Positions 28,301 through 38,153 of a stretch of 64,000 nucleotides of DNA are shown piece after piece. Under the pieces are notes generated by a model, which was not told the origin of the DNA, ran no database searches, and worked only from the letters and a program-made list of their open reading frames with translations. The position numbers and the translations under genes are program-made. This stretch comes from Antonospora locustae. Its lineage: Eukaryota; Microsporidia. The stretch is taken from positions 1 through 64,000 of the forward strand of contig CM017451.1 in assembly GCA_007674295.1 (NCBI GenBank), written 5' to 3'. Position 1 is the first letter of the stretch; each line of letters starts with the position of its first letter.

Positions 28301-31066
28301 ATGAAGGCAAGTGCAAGCTTCTACAAGGTGGTGGAGAAGGAAACACCCCGTGTGAAGAGCGCAACGTTTCATCCAAAGAAGCCTGTTGTCATTGTGGCGC
28401 TGCACAGCGGTGCAATACAAGAGTACGACTACCAGCTGGGTCTCCTTGTGCACGAGTTCAGGGATCACACCGGCCCTGTGCGTGCCGTTGTGTTCCACCC
28501 GCTTCTTAACATATTTGCGAGCGGGGGAGATGACACGAAGATCAGAGTGTGGGACTATCACGCAAAGCGGGTCATTTGCATGCTTGAGGGTCACAAAGAC
28601 TATGTCCGCTCACTGGATTTCCACCAGAGCCAGCCCTTTCTCCTGAGCACATCAGACGATCAGACAGTGCGTGTGTGGAACATCCAATCCAGACGTCTCT
28701 TGGCAACGCTTCCGGGGCACACGCACTATGTGATGTGCGGCAGGTTCTTTCTCGATGACTTCATCGTGAGCGGGTCTCTCGACCAGACTGTCCGTGTATG
28801 GGACTACAGAAACATAAACGAGAAGAAAGGCTCGATTCTGGGTCTTCCCAACGTGTATGTCAAGCAAATTCTGGATGCACACGAGAAGGGCATAAATGGC
28901 ATTGCAGTGCACCAGAACACCTTTGCAACGGTCAGCGACGACAAGGAGGTCAAGGTCTGGGAGTTTGATGGGAATACCGTCTCTGAGAAGGAGGTGTTCT
29001 ACCATCACCAGGGAATTGTCAGCTCGGTTCTTCTCATAAACAGATGCCTTATCAGCAACGGAGAGGACGGAATTCTGGCGATGCATTCGTTCGACACAAA
29101 GATTACTCGGAAGTTTGTCATTGAGGGTCGTTTTTGGTGTCTTGCTGGACACAAGAACCTCTACTGTGCGGGGCACGACACAGGATTCTATGTATTCTCG
29201 CTGGAGAATACGGAACGCATCTTCTGCTACGACGACGGGCTCTACTACGTGCGTGACAAGTCTATCTACTTTAATAACTTCAGAACAGAGGAGAGGCTCT
29301 ACACCGCGCCACAGGAAGTTGCTGGGCTCCAGAGGGCATCAGGTATCTATGAGGAGGAGCCTGCAATTCCCCAAGGTGTCCTGCGTAAAAACTGTCTTCT
29401 TGTTCAATATTCAGATACCTTTGACCTGATTGTAGATGGTGCAGTTGCCATCTCGGAAAGTGGAACCGGCCTGCTGTACAAAGGCCACATTGTGCTGAAG
29501 AGAGACTCCCTTCTCTTCACTTTAGATCTCTCTGGACGTGCACTTGCAGACAGAGTAGAACTCGCATGCGATCAGATTTTCCGTGCACACGGCTGCATTA
29601 TCGCTGTGCGGGGCCATGCTCTGCTGCTTGTGTCACACAGCAACTATCAGATCACCAATCTCAGAAACATCAGCTTCGACGTGAAGACAGTGGTTGCATG
29701 CGAGACGGCTATCGCAGTCATTGGGCGCAATGACGTGCTTCTGCTGAATTATAACCTGGCACCCATCGCTGCTGTGCAGGAGATCGCGCCGATCAACTCT
29801 GGATTTTTCAGCGAGGGTACATTCTTCTATTCAACAATCAGGCAGATCAAGTTTCTCAACAACGATTCTGGAATACTGAAAAGCCTTGACGATTCATTTG
29901 TGTTCCACAGAGACGGCAACACCATGTACTACCTGGGCAGAGAGGTGGGCGCCACTACAATTGACATGACTGAGTTTCACTTCAAGGCTGCGGTCAGAAA
30001 GAACTACGACGACGCAGAGATCCGCGCCATAATAGAGAGCGGCGACCTTCCAGGCCTTGCGCCGCTTGCGTTTCTTATGAAAAACCATCGCGGAGACATG
30101 GCACTGCCTTACGTCACAGACCCCAGACAGAAGCTCGAACTGTGCATGTCAAATGGACGGTACCTCGAGGCTCTTGAGCTGTGCAACGATATCGGTGACG
30201 AGACGCTGTATCGAAAGCTGGCAGATGCAGCACTGAAGGATTGCCACACAGACATTGCAGAAAGCTGTCTGATGAGGCTTGGTGACTTTCAAAGCCTGTT
30301 CATGCTTTATCTGTGCTCTCGACAGGACGCAAAAATTAGAGAGCTGTACAACTGTGTTCCACTTGAAGTCAAGGTCGGAATCGCAAAATACCTTCGTGAC
30401 GACAACTTTGTTATAGAAGCGCTTGGTGGCACTGCAGAAAAAAAGTACACGTCACACAAGTCAAAGCTAACATGCGAGGACGCTTCAGAAGCAGGCAGCA
30501 CCTTGTATAGCATGGAACTGCTGCTGCAGAAGAGGCAGGCTTTTGATACAGCAGAAATGGACTGGAGACAAGCCTTTGAGAAGGCATTGTGCCTCACCAC
30601 AGAGGGGAAGTTCAACCAGGCTCTGTGTCTATTTCGTAGCATCCTCTACTCAAAAATCGACGACGAGCATGTGAGAAGAGAGATTGGCCCATACATTGTT
30701 GGTCTTTCTGTTGAGAAGAAGAGAAGGAAGGTTCAGGACCCGCAGAAAAATGTCGAAATGTCTCTTTACTTTTCTTCTCTTCCTCTTCAGGAGGTGCACA
30801 AAATGCTTGCGATGCGGAGTGCAGTGAAGGTTCTTTTCAAGAACGGAAACATCAAGGATGCAAAGCAGATAGCACAGCAGCTGGGCACAGGCTCAGACGA
30901 GGGTCTGGAAAACAGCTCCTGCGAGAACCGCTTTGAGGTTGTTGGAAACGTGTTCTGCTACGACGTCTGCAGATTCTGCGAGAGCGGGCACCAGTGCCTT
31001 GTGTGCTATGCATGGTGCTCTGAGAAGGGTGTCTGTGCATGTTGCGAGGTCGGCCTTCTCCAATAA
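28301..31066 (+). CDS. COP1: Coatomer alpha subunit (alpha-COP)
   Basis: Alpha-COP is a scaffold of the COPI coat for Golgi-to-ER traffic. The protein of about 921 residues starts FYKVVEKETPRVKSATFHPKK and has WD40 repeats with characteristic pieces HTGPVRAVVFHP, GGDDTKIRVWDY, TSDDQTVRVWN and GSLDQTVRVWDY. A second propeller and helical solenoid follow. The C-terminus has a zinc-binding-like cysteine cluster (YDVCRFCESGHQCLVCYAWC) as in alpha-COP. It is about 280 residues shorter than yeast Cop1. The chosen ATG 28301 has CCC 7 nt upstream; the frame is open further upstream but those residues are not alpha-COP-like. The stop codon overlaps AATAAA. Confidence 0.93.
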   Translation: MKASASFYKVVEKETPRVKSATFHPKKPVVIVALHSGAIQEYDYQLGLLVHEFRDHTGPVRAVVFHPLLNIFASGGDDTKIRVWDYHAKRVICMLEGHKDYVRSLDFHQSQPFLLSTSDDQTVRVWNIQSRRLLATLPGHTHYVMCGRFFLDDFIVSGSLDQTVRVWDYRNINEKKGSILGLPNVYVKQILDAHEKGINGIAVHQNTFATVSDDKEVKVWEFDGNTVSEKEVFYHHQGIVSSVLLINRCLISNGEDGILAMHSFDTKITRKFVIEGRFWCLAGHKNLYCAGHDTGFYVFSLENTERIFCYDDGLYYVRDKSIYFNNFRTEERLYTAPQEVAGLQRASGIYEEEPAIPQGVLRKNCLLVQYSDTFDLIVDGAVAISESGTGLLYKGHIVLKRDSLLFTLDLSGRALADRVELACDQIFRAHGCIIAVRGHALLLVSHSNYQITNLRNISFDVKTVVACETAIAVIGRNDVLLLNYNLAPIAAVQEIAPINSGFFSEGTFFYSTIRQIKFLNNDSGILKSLDDSFVFHRDGNTMYYLGREVGATTIDMTEFHFKAAVRKNYDDAEIRAIIESGDLPGLAPLAFLMKNHRGDMALPYVTDPRQKLELCMSNGRYLEALELCNDIGDETLYRKLADAALKDCHTDIAESCLMRLGDFQSLFMLYLCSRQDAKIRELYNCVPLEVKVGIAKYLRDDNFVIEALGGTAEKKYTSHKSKLTCEDASEAGSTLYSMELLLQKRQAFDTAEMDWRQAFEKALCLTTEGKFNQALCLFRSILYSKIDDEHVRREIGPYIVGLSVEKKRRKVQDPQKNVEMSLYFSSLPLQEVHKMLAMRSAVKVLFKNGNIKDAKQIAQQLGTGSDEGLENSSCENRFEVVGNVFCYDVCRFCESGHQCLVCYAWCSEKGVCACCEVGLLQ

Positions 31067-31084
31067 AGAACTGTGATTTCTGTG

Positions 31085-31420
31085 CTACGTGTCCCGCTTG
31101 CAGTTCTGCACAGCCAAGCGTCTCTTGATCTCGTGGATCTCGCTCTCCATGAACTCGGACAGAGACCTTCTATTTCGAGTGTCCACCCACGTCTCTGCGT
31201 TTACCTCAAACCGTACCGGACCAGTCACCGGCGAGGAAGCCCACAGCTGTCTCAGTGGTGTCTGCTTATTGAACACGTACTCGCCAACACCGTCTACTTT
31301 CCATGACAGAACACCGTCGTGGTGGTCAATCTCGCCTGCAAGCGGAATGGTGGCAAGCTTTTCACTCAGAACGTCGAGTGTCCTGCTAACGAGACGCGCA
31401 TATTCTAGCTTTGGAAGCAT
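31085..31420 (-). CDS. YFH1: Frataxin
   Basis: Frataxin supports iron-sulfur cluster assembly, in microsporidia inside the mitosome. The 111-residue protein has the acidic first helix (LEYARLVSRTLDVLSEKL). The sheet follows with the family hallmarks GVLSWKV, GEYVFNKQTP, QLWASSPVTGP and WVDTRN, and a last helix. The order and spacing fit frataxin throughout. Almost no targeting sequence precedes the first helix, which suits the reduced import signals of mitosomal proteins. The ATG at 31420 has CCCC 3 nt upstream and is divergent from the RPC17 gene with a 50-bp gap. Confidence 0.93.
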   Translation of the reverse strand: MLPKLEYARLVSRTLDVLSEKLATIPLAGEIDHHDGVLSWKVDGVGEYVFNKQTPLRQLWASSPVTGPVRFEVNAETWVDTRNRRSLSEFMESEIHEIKRRLAVQNCKRDT

Positions 31421-31470
31421 GTCGGGGCTTCTGGCTACACTTCAACATTTCAATAATGGGCCCATAGACA

Positions 31471-31797
31471 ATGAGGGTTTTGCAGACGAATGCTGGGTTT
31501 ATGTCAAAAAGCAAGGTTGCCCGCATACTCTCTGCACAAAAGGGAGGTGGATCAAGCGACGAGGAGACAATAAAGCATCTCGTGCTCGAGTACTGCCGGG
31601 ACGCTTTCGATGCAAACGCCGTAGAGGCGCGCCTTCGCGAGGCAGGCCTGTTTGAGTTCGAGATCTACCAGCTGCTTGACGCATGTCCACAGTCGCTTCT
31701 GACGCTGCAGCTGATAATCGACGAGATGGAGGAGCGGTATTCGCAGGAGGAGCTGGAAAACATTATAGAAATGTTCAGAGTGCAGAACAAGTGCTAG
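31471..31797 (+). CDS. RPC17: RNA polymerase III subunit RPC17/RPC9
   Basis: This is a 108-residue member of the RPB4/RPC17 family. The N-terminus MRVLQTNAGFMSKSKVARIL matches the RPC17 beginning (M-K-V-L-x-x-x-x-A-F-L-S-x-x-E-V), and the C-terminal half has the HRDC-like fold with FEIYQLLDACPQS and MEERYSQEELENIIEMF. The RPC17-type start, more than the shared helical domain, decides for polymerase III over RPB4. It would form the Pol III stalk with RPC25 and take part in initiation of tRNA and 5S genes. The ATG has CCC 8 nt upstream and lies 50 bp from the divergent frataxin start. Confidence 0.8.
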   Translation: MRVLQTNAGFMSKSKVARILSAQKGGGSSDEETIKHLVLEYCRDAFDANAVEARLREAGLFEFEIYQLLDACPQSLLTLQLIIDEMEERYSQEELENIIEMFRVQNKC

Positions 31798-31892
31798 TAC
31801 TTCCTTGTGATTGACTTGCCGCGCATTCTTTCAGGCGCTCTTTTCATATCTTATTTGCCGAAGCTGGTGGGCATCGTTATTTTCAAGAAAGT

Positions 31893-33158
31893 CTATTCTA
31901 AGATTTTATTGAAGTTGTACATGGCTAAACAGCATCTATAGTCTAATTTGTACCCGATTACAAGCACGTCTGCAGAAACGTCAAGCTTGTACACCTGGCG
32001 TACGTTGTCTAACAGCATCCGGATGAGAAGCCCTGTCTCGATGTCGTAGAGCTTGACCGTGCTGTTCGTACCCACAACAAGAAGCCCGCGAAACACCTTC
32101 AGGGCAGTGACAATGCCGTTCTCCACGATCTTGTGCACAAGTGTTCCGGTTTGTATGTTCCACACGCCGACTATTCCATCAGCACCGGAGGTGACCAGAA
32201 ACCTCTCTTCCTCCGTAGCAGTGTCAAGGACGATGTCAAGGTACGCAACAATCGAGCGGTGAAGCTTGCACACAAAGACAGTGCGGTCCATCTTGGAGGA
32301 AAGGTGTATTGCTGCGTCCTGACCGCCCGAAACCAGGTAGTTTTTGGATAGCATTACGCAGTAAACGCGCTGTGAGTGTCTAAGGAGGCGTCTCAGAAGC
32401 ACGCCTCTGCGGAAGTCCCAGAGAATCACAGAGCCGTCGTAGGACCCGCTAATCAGATGTGTCTCGTCTGTATCGATGCATCTGACACTCTCGTTGTGGC
32501 CGCGCAACACGAAGAGACACTCGCCGTCCATGCTCCAGACTCGGATGTCGCCGTCGCGCCCTCCGCTGATGACAACACCGCCTGCGACCCTGACTGTCCT
32601 GACGGTGGATCGGTGCCCTGTGAGCACCCTTTCACAGACTCCAGTGCACATGTTCCATATACGCACGGTCTTGTCAGTACTTCCCGTTGCTAGTACGTTG
32701 CCGCTGAACATAAATGCCCACACGCCGCCAAAGTGTCCTGCAAACGCATACATCTGCGCGCTCCTGATGTCCACCATCTTGACAGAGTGGTCGTCAGAGG
32801 ATGCAACAGCACGTGTTCCATCTACTTGCAAGTGCGTGATGTCACACTGCCCGGTCTCAAGAACAGTTCTCTGCACGCCAGTTCCCTTTGTCCACGCCCT
32901 TGCGAGTAGATGCTCCCGCCGAATCGCGCCGATGATCTCGCACAAGTCTGCATTCTCCATTGGCTTCGGGCACTTATTTCTCCACAGAACATAGTTCTTG
33001 CTTATTCTTTCACACCACTCGTCAGATACTCTCATGCACTTTTTGATTGTGCGATATCGAAGCTTGGAGAGAATGTACGTGCAGAGCTCGTTCGGCATAG
33101 ACGCAACACCGTGTCTCTCTTCCTTACTGTTGTGTGTATGAAAATGAGTGGAATCCAT
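31893..33158 (-). CDS. F-box/WD40 protein (CDC4-like SCF substrate receptor)
   Basis: This is a 421-residue protein with an F-box near residues 20-65 (SMPNELCTYILSKLRYRTIKK, then WCERISKNYVLWRNK). Seven or so WD40 repeats follow, with clear blades GHFGGVWAFMFSG, ATGSTDKTVRIWNM, GHRSTVRTVRV, GGRDGDIRVWS, GHNESVRCID and GSYDGSVILWDF. This is the layout of CDC4/FBXW7 and MET30-type receptors, which bring phosphorylated proteins to the SCF ubiquitin ligase. No substrate can be named. The ATG 33158 has GGG 6 nt upstream; the longer reading needs TTG. AATAAA lies inside the coding sequence a few codons before the stop. Confidence 0.88.
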   Translation of the reverse strand: MDSTHFHTHNSKEERHGVASMPNELCTYILSKLRYRTIKKCMRVSDEWCERISKNYVLWRNKCPKPMENADLCEIIGAIRREHLLARAWTKGTGVQRTVLETGQCDITHLQVDGTRAVASSDDHSVKMVDIRSAQMYAFAGHFGGVWAFMFSGNVLATGSTDKTVRIWNMCTGVCERVLTGHRSTVRTVRVAGGVVISGGRDGDIRVWSMDGECLFVLRGHNESVRCIDTDETHLISGSYDGSVILWDFRRGVLLRRLLRHSQRVYCVMLSKNYLVSGGQDAAIHLSSKMDRTVFVCKLHRSIVAYLDIVLDTATEEERFLVTSGADGIVGVWNIQTGTLVHKIVENGIVTALKVFRGLLVVGTNSTVKLYDIETGLLIRMLLDNVRQVYKLDVSADVLVIGYKLDYRCCLAMYNFNKILE

Positions 33159-33270
33159 TGCTTTCCCTCGTGTTTGGGTCAATTTTGTATTTTTATCCTA
33201 GTGTACTTCAGCTGTGGCAAGCTCCTGCGCGGATGCCATCAGTGCCGTTTCAGAGAAAAAACAAATAAGA

Positions 33271-35034
33271 ATGAAAGCCCTCAAAAGCATGGCCAGATCG
33301 TTTTTGGAGAGCACACTTGATGCCTACGTGCTCCATAATGCAGACAGACATCTGAGTGAGTATATTAGCCCTGCAGACAAGCGTGTCGAGAAAATCTCAG
33401 GCTTCACAGGATCAAATGCGGTAATTGTTGTTACTGCAGAGGAAAGCCTGCTGTATACAGACTCCAGGTATTTCATACAGGCAAGGGAGGAGCTGAAGGA
33501 CGGTTTTCGCCTCATGCGTATGGGAATAGACACAGACCTGGCGCAGTATCTTGTTGAGAACGCAAGGCATCGCAAGGTGGTGGGAATAGACAAATCTCTT
33601 GTTTCGCAGCGCGAATTTACATCGCTAAGCGATAAGCTGAATGCAGAGGGCATCACGCTCGTGCACATGGACGCCAGCGAGTTCTTTGCAGAGAAACTTA
33701 CGATGATGCCTGTGCGGCAATTCAACGAGATACTCGACCTGGAGAGCATCGAGCTTGGTTCGTTTCTTCGTGCAGACAATGTCCCCGAGAGCCTGGACAG
33801 TCGCACCTGGGGCAACGTGACAGGCACCTCCAGGCAGGATAAGATTCGACGCATCGTGGACGACCTGAAGGAGGGCGAGGCGCTCCTTGTCAGTGAGCTT
33901 GACACGATCGCATGGATTTTCAACCTCAGGGGCACTGATATCGAGTACAATCCCGTGTTCTTTTCGTTTGCATACATCACGCAGGAGACAACACGACTCT
34001 TTGTGGGTGTTGAACTAGAGATCCAAGGCGTGGAAATCCGCAAGTACGACGAGCTGGAAGAGTTTCTGGAGAGTGTGCAGGAAAGAGTCCTTGTCTCAGG
34101 CATGTGCAGCGCCCTTCTGGCAGAGAAAGCACGGGACCCGCAGTTTACAGATACGGTATCGGAAAGAAAGAGTATCAAGAACGAGACGGAGGCAGAAGGG
34201 TTTAGATATGCGCATATCCTGGACGGCCTTGCGCTAACAGCCCTCTTTGAGTGGCTACAGGACGAAGTGGCTCGAGGAAATGTGAAGGAGACAGATGTCA
34301 GAGACAAGCTTGTCAGGCTCAAGCAGAGTGCTCCTGGGTACCGGGGAGAGAGCTTTGAGGTGATTTGCGGCAGCGGCCCAAATAGCGCGATTGTGCATCA
34401 CAGCGCCGGTGAGCGTCTTCTGAGCACGGACGACGTCGTACTTCTGGACACAGGTTCGCAGTATCTCTTTGGAACGACGGACGTGACTCGCACTCTCCAC
34501 TTTGGACATCCCACAGAGGAGCACCGTAAAGTGTTTACAACTGTTCTGCGGGGAAGTCTGCGCGCACGGAGCCTTGTATGGGCACAGGGCATGCAGGCCA
34601 CAGTGGTTGACGCGCTTGCACGCATGGATCTCTGGCGCGAGCACCGTGACTTCGGGCACGGAACAAGCCATGGCGTGGGGCACTTTCTCAATGTGCATGA
34701 GTCCCCGCCAAGCTTTTCGAGCAACTATAAGCTGAAAAAGGGGCAGGTCATGAGCATCGAGCCTGGGTTCTACACAGAGAACCACTTTGGCGTGCGCATC
34801 GAGGACCTTGTTCTTGTTGCCCGCGCCAGCGACGGCTTTCTCAAGTTTGAGCAGCTTACATGCGTGCCACTGCAGCTAGGGCTGATTGATACCGGTGCCA
34901 TGAGTATGGAAGAGCTGAGGGAGGTTAATATGTATAGTGCATGGGTCCGAAAGAAGCTAGAGCCTCTTATTAGGGGACGTCCTGGGCACAGATGGCTCAT
35001 CGAAAACACAAGGGAGCTCACTCACACGTCCTAG
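33271..35034 (+). CDS. Xaa-Pro aminopeptidase (aminopeptidase P)
   Basis: This metallopeptidase removes the first residue of peptides with proline in second place. The protein of about 587 residues has the N-terminal creatinase-like domains (YISPADKRVEKISGFTGSNA, LYTDSRYF) and the C-terminal pita-bread catalytic domain. The metal ligands are all visible: both aspartates in LLDTGSQYLFGTTDVTRT, histidine in GHGTSHGVGHFLNVHE, and the two glutamates in SIEPGFY and FGVRIEDL. The start may be ATG 33271 or ATG 33289; the latter has CCC 9 nt upstream. It is probably cytosolic, as there is no signal peptide. Confidence 0.94.
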   Translation: MKALKSMARSFLESTLDAYVLHNADRHLSEYISPADKRVEKISGFTGSNAVIVVTAEESLLYTDSRYFIQAREELKDGFRLMRMGIDTDLAQYLVENARHRKVVGIDKSLVSQREFTSLSDKLNAEGITLVHMDASEFFAEKLTMMPVRQFNEILDLESIELGSFLRADNVPESLDSRTWGNVTGTSRQDKIRRIVDDLKEGEALLVSELDTIAWIFNLRGTDIEYNPVFFSFAYITQETTRLFVGVELEIQGVEIRKYDELEEFLESVQERVLVSGMCSALLAEKARDPQFTDTVSERKSIKNETEAEGFRYAHILDGLALTALFEWLQDEVARGNVKETDVRDKLVRLKQSAPGYRGESFEVICGSGPNSAIVHHSAGERLLSTDDVVLLDTGSQYLFGTTDVTRTLHFGHPTEEHRKVFTTVLRGSLRARSLVWAQGMQATVVDALARMDLWREHRDFGHGTSHGVGHFLNVHESPPSFSSNYKLKKGQVMSIEPGFYTENHFGVRIEDLVLVARASDGFLKFEQLTCVPLQLGLIDTGAMSMEELREVNMYSAWVRKKLEPLIRGRPGHRWLIENTRELTHTS

Positions 35035-35081
35035 CACTGCAACTAATAAACACTTAACAGTACATAGAAACCAGAAACCCC

Positions 35082-37604
35082 ATGGCCGTAGCACGTTCGG
35101 AAAAGGGACCGGGCAGCGTTAAAGGCGAGCGCAGATGGGGCGCAGAGGTGCTTTGCACCGGACTTTTCTCGGGCAGCGAACATATTTTTGCAGACGCATG
35201 GAATGCTGCACAGGGCATGGGCGACACATCTATGACAGCTGAGCGCGTGAAACAATATTCAGAGCGCATGCTTCCGAACATAGAGAGTGGTGTTGTAAGA
35301 GATGTCCTTGCTGTGTTGTGCGGCACGCGTCGTGAAATGCGGCGTGGTACAAGACGCTTGAAGTCTAGTGAAGTAGACCACAGCACAGTCGCGATGTTAG
35401 TGCTGGTGTCTTTTGCAGTGCTCTGTGGAGACGCAGCAGAGAGAATTCGGTGTCTAAACCTCCTTCGAGAGCTCGCTGCGTATGTTGTTGCTACAAACAC
35501 TCTCCGCATGCTTCTTCTTGTGCTTGCGCTGGAACTCGTCCGCGGCAATATGGACACGCGAGCAGTGCTTGTGCTGCTTTGCGAAGCGCGGGGTTGCGAT
35601 ACAATGTTGGGTGTTCTGCATGAGGATCTACATGCTAGGTCGCGTCTGCATGGGGAAGTGGTATCTCGTGCTCTTGCAGTAATGTGCACGGTCTTTAGGC
35701 CAGGGCCTCTGCTTGTGACACTGCGTCGTCTTGCTGCATCCGAGGACGACAGAGAGGCTGTGCTTGCGATGCAAACAGCTGCATGTCTTCCGGAAATGCT
35801 TGGTGCAGCTCTCCTGCCGTACATGAACTTCTTCTGTGACATTGTGAGATCTCTTTTGAATGCAAAGAGCAGGACACTGCAGGCTGCGGCTGCAGCATGT
35901 GCAGCTGCACTTGGAGACTGCACAGGGGCTCTGGGACTTGGCGACCTGCGCACGCTTTACAAAGAGCTAGCTTTGCACATGGCGAGGACATTGAAGGCAG
36001 ACGGGCACGCCATGCTACGCTGCAGACAGCGTGAGCTATTGTTTCTGAGAGCAATGGCACATCTAAGCCACGACAGCCAACAAGCTGCTGAAGTGCTTGG
36101 GCTTCTTCCACATGTACCGCTTGGAGACAAACACGCACTTTCAGTGTATCTTCACGTACTTGATCGCGTGGGTACCCTTGCAGGGCGCTGCAATGCAGAA
36201 GAGGTGCTTGCGCGGCGCATGAATGAGATACTGACAACTACTGTCTTGCCACACACTGCAGAAGACGTCTTTGCGAAGCTGTTTGGAGATCGTATGGGCC
36301 CGCTTCTGCTCTGCTTTCTGAACAAGGAAGGCGTGGCCCAAGAAAACTGTTGCAGAATTTTTAGTGCTGTAGAAAAACTTGTGCTCTGTGGCCAGGAGAT
36401 CGAGAGCTACTATGCGGGCGTGCTGTCCTTTCTCGGAAAGGCACATGCACGTGTTCCACGAAACGTCACTAGGCTTCTGATTCGAGAGTTCATGCGCACA
36501 GAGGATATCCGCCGCATCTATGTGTTCGGCGCCGAGGCAGCAAGACATCCTGACGCATGCAAAAGAGCATTAGGGTTCAAGGTCCTTGGCGCTGTGCAGT
36601 CCCATTTGGAGAAAGAGGAAAAGGTACGCTGTTTGGAGACCATGATAGAGGGCATATGCGAGAAAGAAAGTAGAGTGCTGCGCGAGGTGCTCAAGGGGCT
36701 TGCCGGTGCTGATTTTCACGGGGCAGGAGAGCTCCTTCACCACGTGGTGCCCCTCCTCCAGAGGCGAGAGGAGCTTCCTGCAGCACTGATGTTTGCAGAG
36801 AGCGTTCTGAAAGAAGCGTCCACAGGGCGGTGTGTGGAGAGGGAGTGGCTCCGCATATGCAACGAACTTGTAGGCTGTCTGTGTGCTGCTCGCAGCACTG
36901 CACGGACCCGGTGCGCGGAATGTCTGGCGCTGGTAGCAAAGAATGCTGGCATTCAGCATGTCCTGGATATGCTGATCGAGGGGTTGGATTCCACACATAG
37001 GACACATAGGTTAGGATGTATCCAGGCAATAGGCACGATTGGACGTTGCTGCGGGCTTGTAGAGATAGCTCTCCCACTGATATGTAGCTACTCGGTGCCA
37101 AGTGCACAGCTCAGATGCGGGATTATTCAGGCACTTGCATCTGCGTTGCGGAGCACCAGATTCTGCCTACCAAGTTGCACACACATGCTGCTGCCTCTCG
37201 TTGAGGATGCGCTTACAGAGCCAGATGTCGCACATCGTGCACTTGGAATGCGCCTTGTGCAGTGCATTGCGATGTGCAACCGCACAAACCCCAACGTGCC
37301 TGTGCTTGTGCACCTGCTGAACTACGTGTTTCCTAACGTGCTCGAGACAGAGCGCACAATTCGCATCGCATTTGACCAGTGCATAGAGACTCTCTGCGCC
37401 GTGCTCGGAGGACATTATATATACAAATACGTGGTGCAGGGCCTGTATCATCCCGCACAGCGCGTGCGGAAGCGGTATTGGGAAGTGCGCTGCATGGCTG
37501 AGAAGCACCATCCTGGCCTCTTTGACATGTTCATTGGTGAAGAAGCACGCATACTGGAGGGCCTGCCTCTGCCTTCTGGTCTGCAAAATCTTAATGGTGC
37601 ATAA
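35082..37604 (+). CDS. SF3B1: Splicing factor SF3B1 (U2 snRNP HEAT-repeat scaffold)
   Basis: SF3B1 clamps the branch-point/U2 duplex in the spliceosome. The 840-residue product is almost entirely helical HEAT repeats. The C-terminus is diagnostic: VHLLNYVFPNVLET, then YIYKYVVQGLYHPAQRVRKRYWEV, which matches the human N-Y-V-W-P-N-V-F-E-T and C-L-Q-G-L-F-H-P-A-R-K-V-R-x-x-Y-W pattern. It lacks the N-terminal U2AF-ligand region of larger homologs and is about 450 residues shorter than the human protein. The CCCC directly precedes the ATG. Its presence argues that splicing persists in this organism even though I found no intron in the window. Confidence 0.88.
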   Translation: MAVARSEKGPGSVKGERRWGAEVLCTGLFSGSEHIFADAWNAAQGMGDTSMTAERVKQYSERMLPNIESGVVRDVLAVLCGTRREMRRGTRRLKSSEVDHSTVAMLVLVSFAVLCGDAAERIRCLNLLRELAAYVVATNTLRMLLLVLALELVRGNMDTRAVLVLLCEARGCDTMLGVLHEDLHARSRLHGEVVSRALAVMCTVFRPGPLLVTLRRLAASEDDREAVLAMQTAACLPEMLGAALLPYMNFFCDIVRSLLNAKSRTLQAAAAACAAALGDCTGALGLGDLRTLYKELALHMARTLKADGHAMLRCRQRELLFLRAMAHLSHDSQQAAEVLGLLPHVPLGDKHALSVYLHVLDRVGTLAGRCNAEEVLARRMNEILTTTVLPHTAEDVFAKLFGDRMGPLLLCFLNKEGVAQENCCRIFSAVEKLVLCGQEIESYYAGVLSFLGKAHARVPRNVTRLLIREFMRTEDIRRIYVFGAEAARHPDACKRALGFKVLGAVQSHLEKEEKVRCLETMIEGICEKESRVLREVLKGLAGADFHGAGELLHHVVPLLQRREELPAALMFAESVLKEASTGRCVEREWLRICNELVGCLCAARSTARTRCAECLALVAKNAGIQHVLDMLIEGLDSTHRTHRLGCIQAIGTIGRCCGLVEIALPLICSYSVPSAQLRCGIIQALASALRSTRFCLPSCTHMLLPLVEDALTEPDVAHRALGMRLVQCIAMCNRTNPNVPVLVHLLNYVFPNVLETERTIRIAFDQCIETLCAVLGGHYIYKYVVQGLYHPAQRVRKRYWEVRCMAEKHHPGLFDMFIGEEARILEGLPLPSGLQNLNGA

Positions 37605-37625
37605 ATTTCAGAGGCACATTTATGC

Positions 37626-38153
37626 ATGGCAAACAACTCAAGAAAGACACAGACGTCGCTTGGCAAGGACCTGGACATCATACAGAAGCTGAAGAAGAAG
37701 ATCGAGAGCCACAACAGCCGGTTTGCAAAGAAGCTTGCTCTTGACATCGAGAAGACGTACAAGGAGAAGAAGAGGGAGATTGAGGAGCTTCATGACGCGC
37801 ACATCAAGGAGATCACGGGATATGCAAGCAAGAAATATGAGACGCTGCGGAGCCTGGCGGCCAAGCACGAAGAGAAGATGGCTGCATGCACGCGGGAGTG
37901 CAAGGTCCTCGTGAAGCGTTACGAAGAGATTTCCAAGGAACGGAGGAAGATCAGCAGAATGATAAGCAACGGAAAAAGCGAGCTGAAGAGCTACATGAGC
38001 AGGGCCCTTAAGAAGGCACGGGCGGCAAGAAGTGCCCAGAAGCGCGACTTGAAAAGGTGCAAGGAGGGTGTTGAGAATAAAATCGAGGACTATGTAGCAG
38101 ACAAAGGAGAGGGAAGGAAGGTGCAGAAGATATTCTCAGAGGTGTTTCAATAG
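37626..38153 (+). CDS. Lysine-rich coiled-coil protein, unknown
   Basis: This is a 175-residue, very basic and almost entirely helical protein. Heptad-like stretches run from LDIIQKLKKKIESH through IEELHDAHIKEI to VLVKRYEEISKERRKI, and the C-terminus has an arginine/lysine run around SRALKKARAARSAQKRDL. I do not recognise it. It could be a structural, chromatin- or kinetochore-associated small coil. The ATG is set by the frame; no C-run is near it, unlike its neighbours, although the gap to SF3B1 is only 21 bp, so it may share read-through transcription. Confidence 0.65.
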   Translation: MANNSRKTQTSLGKDLDIIQKLKKKIESHNSRFAKKLALDIEKTYKEKKREIEELHDAHIKEITGYASKKYETLRSLAAKHEEKMAACTRECKVLVKRYEEISKERRKISRMISNGKSELKSYMSRALKKARAARSAQKRDLKRCKEGVENKIEDYVADKGEGRKVQKIFSEVFQ

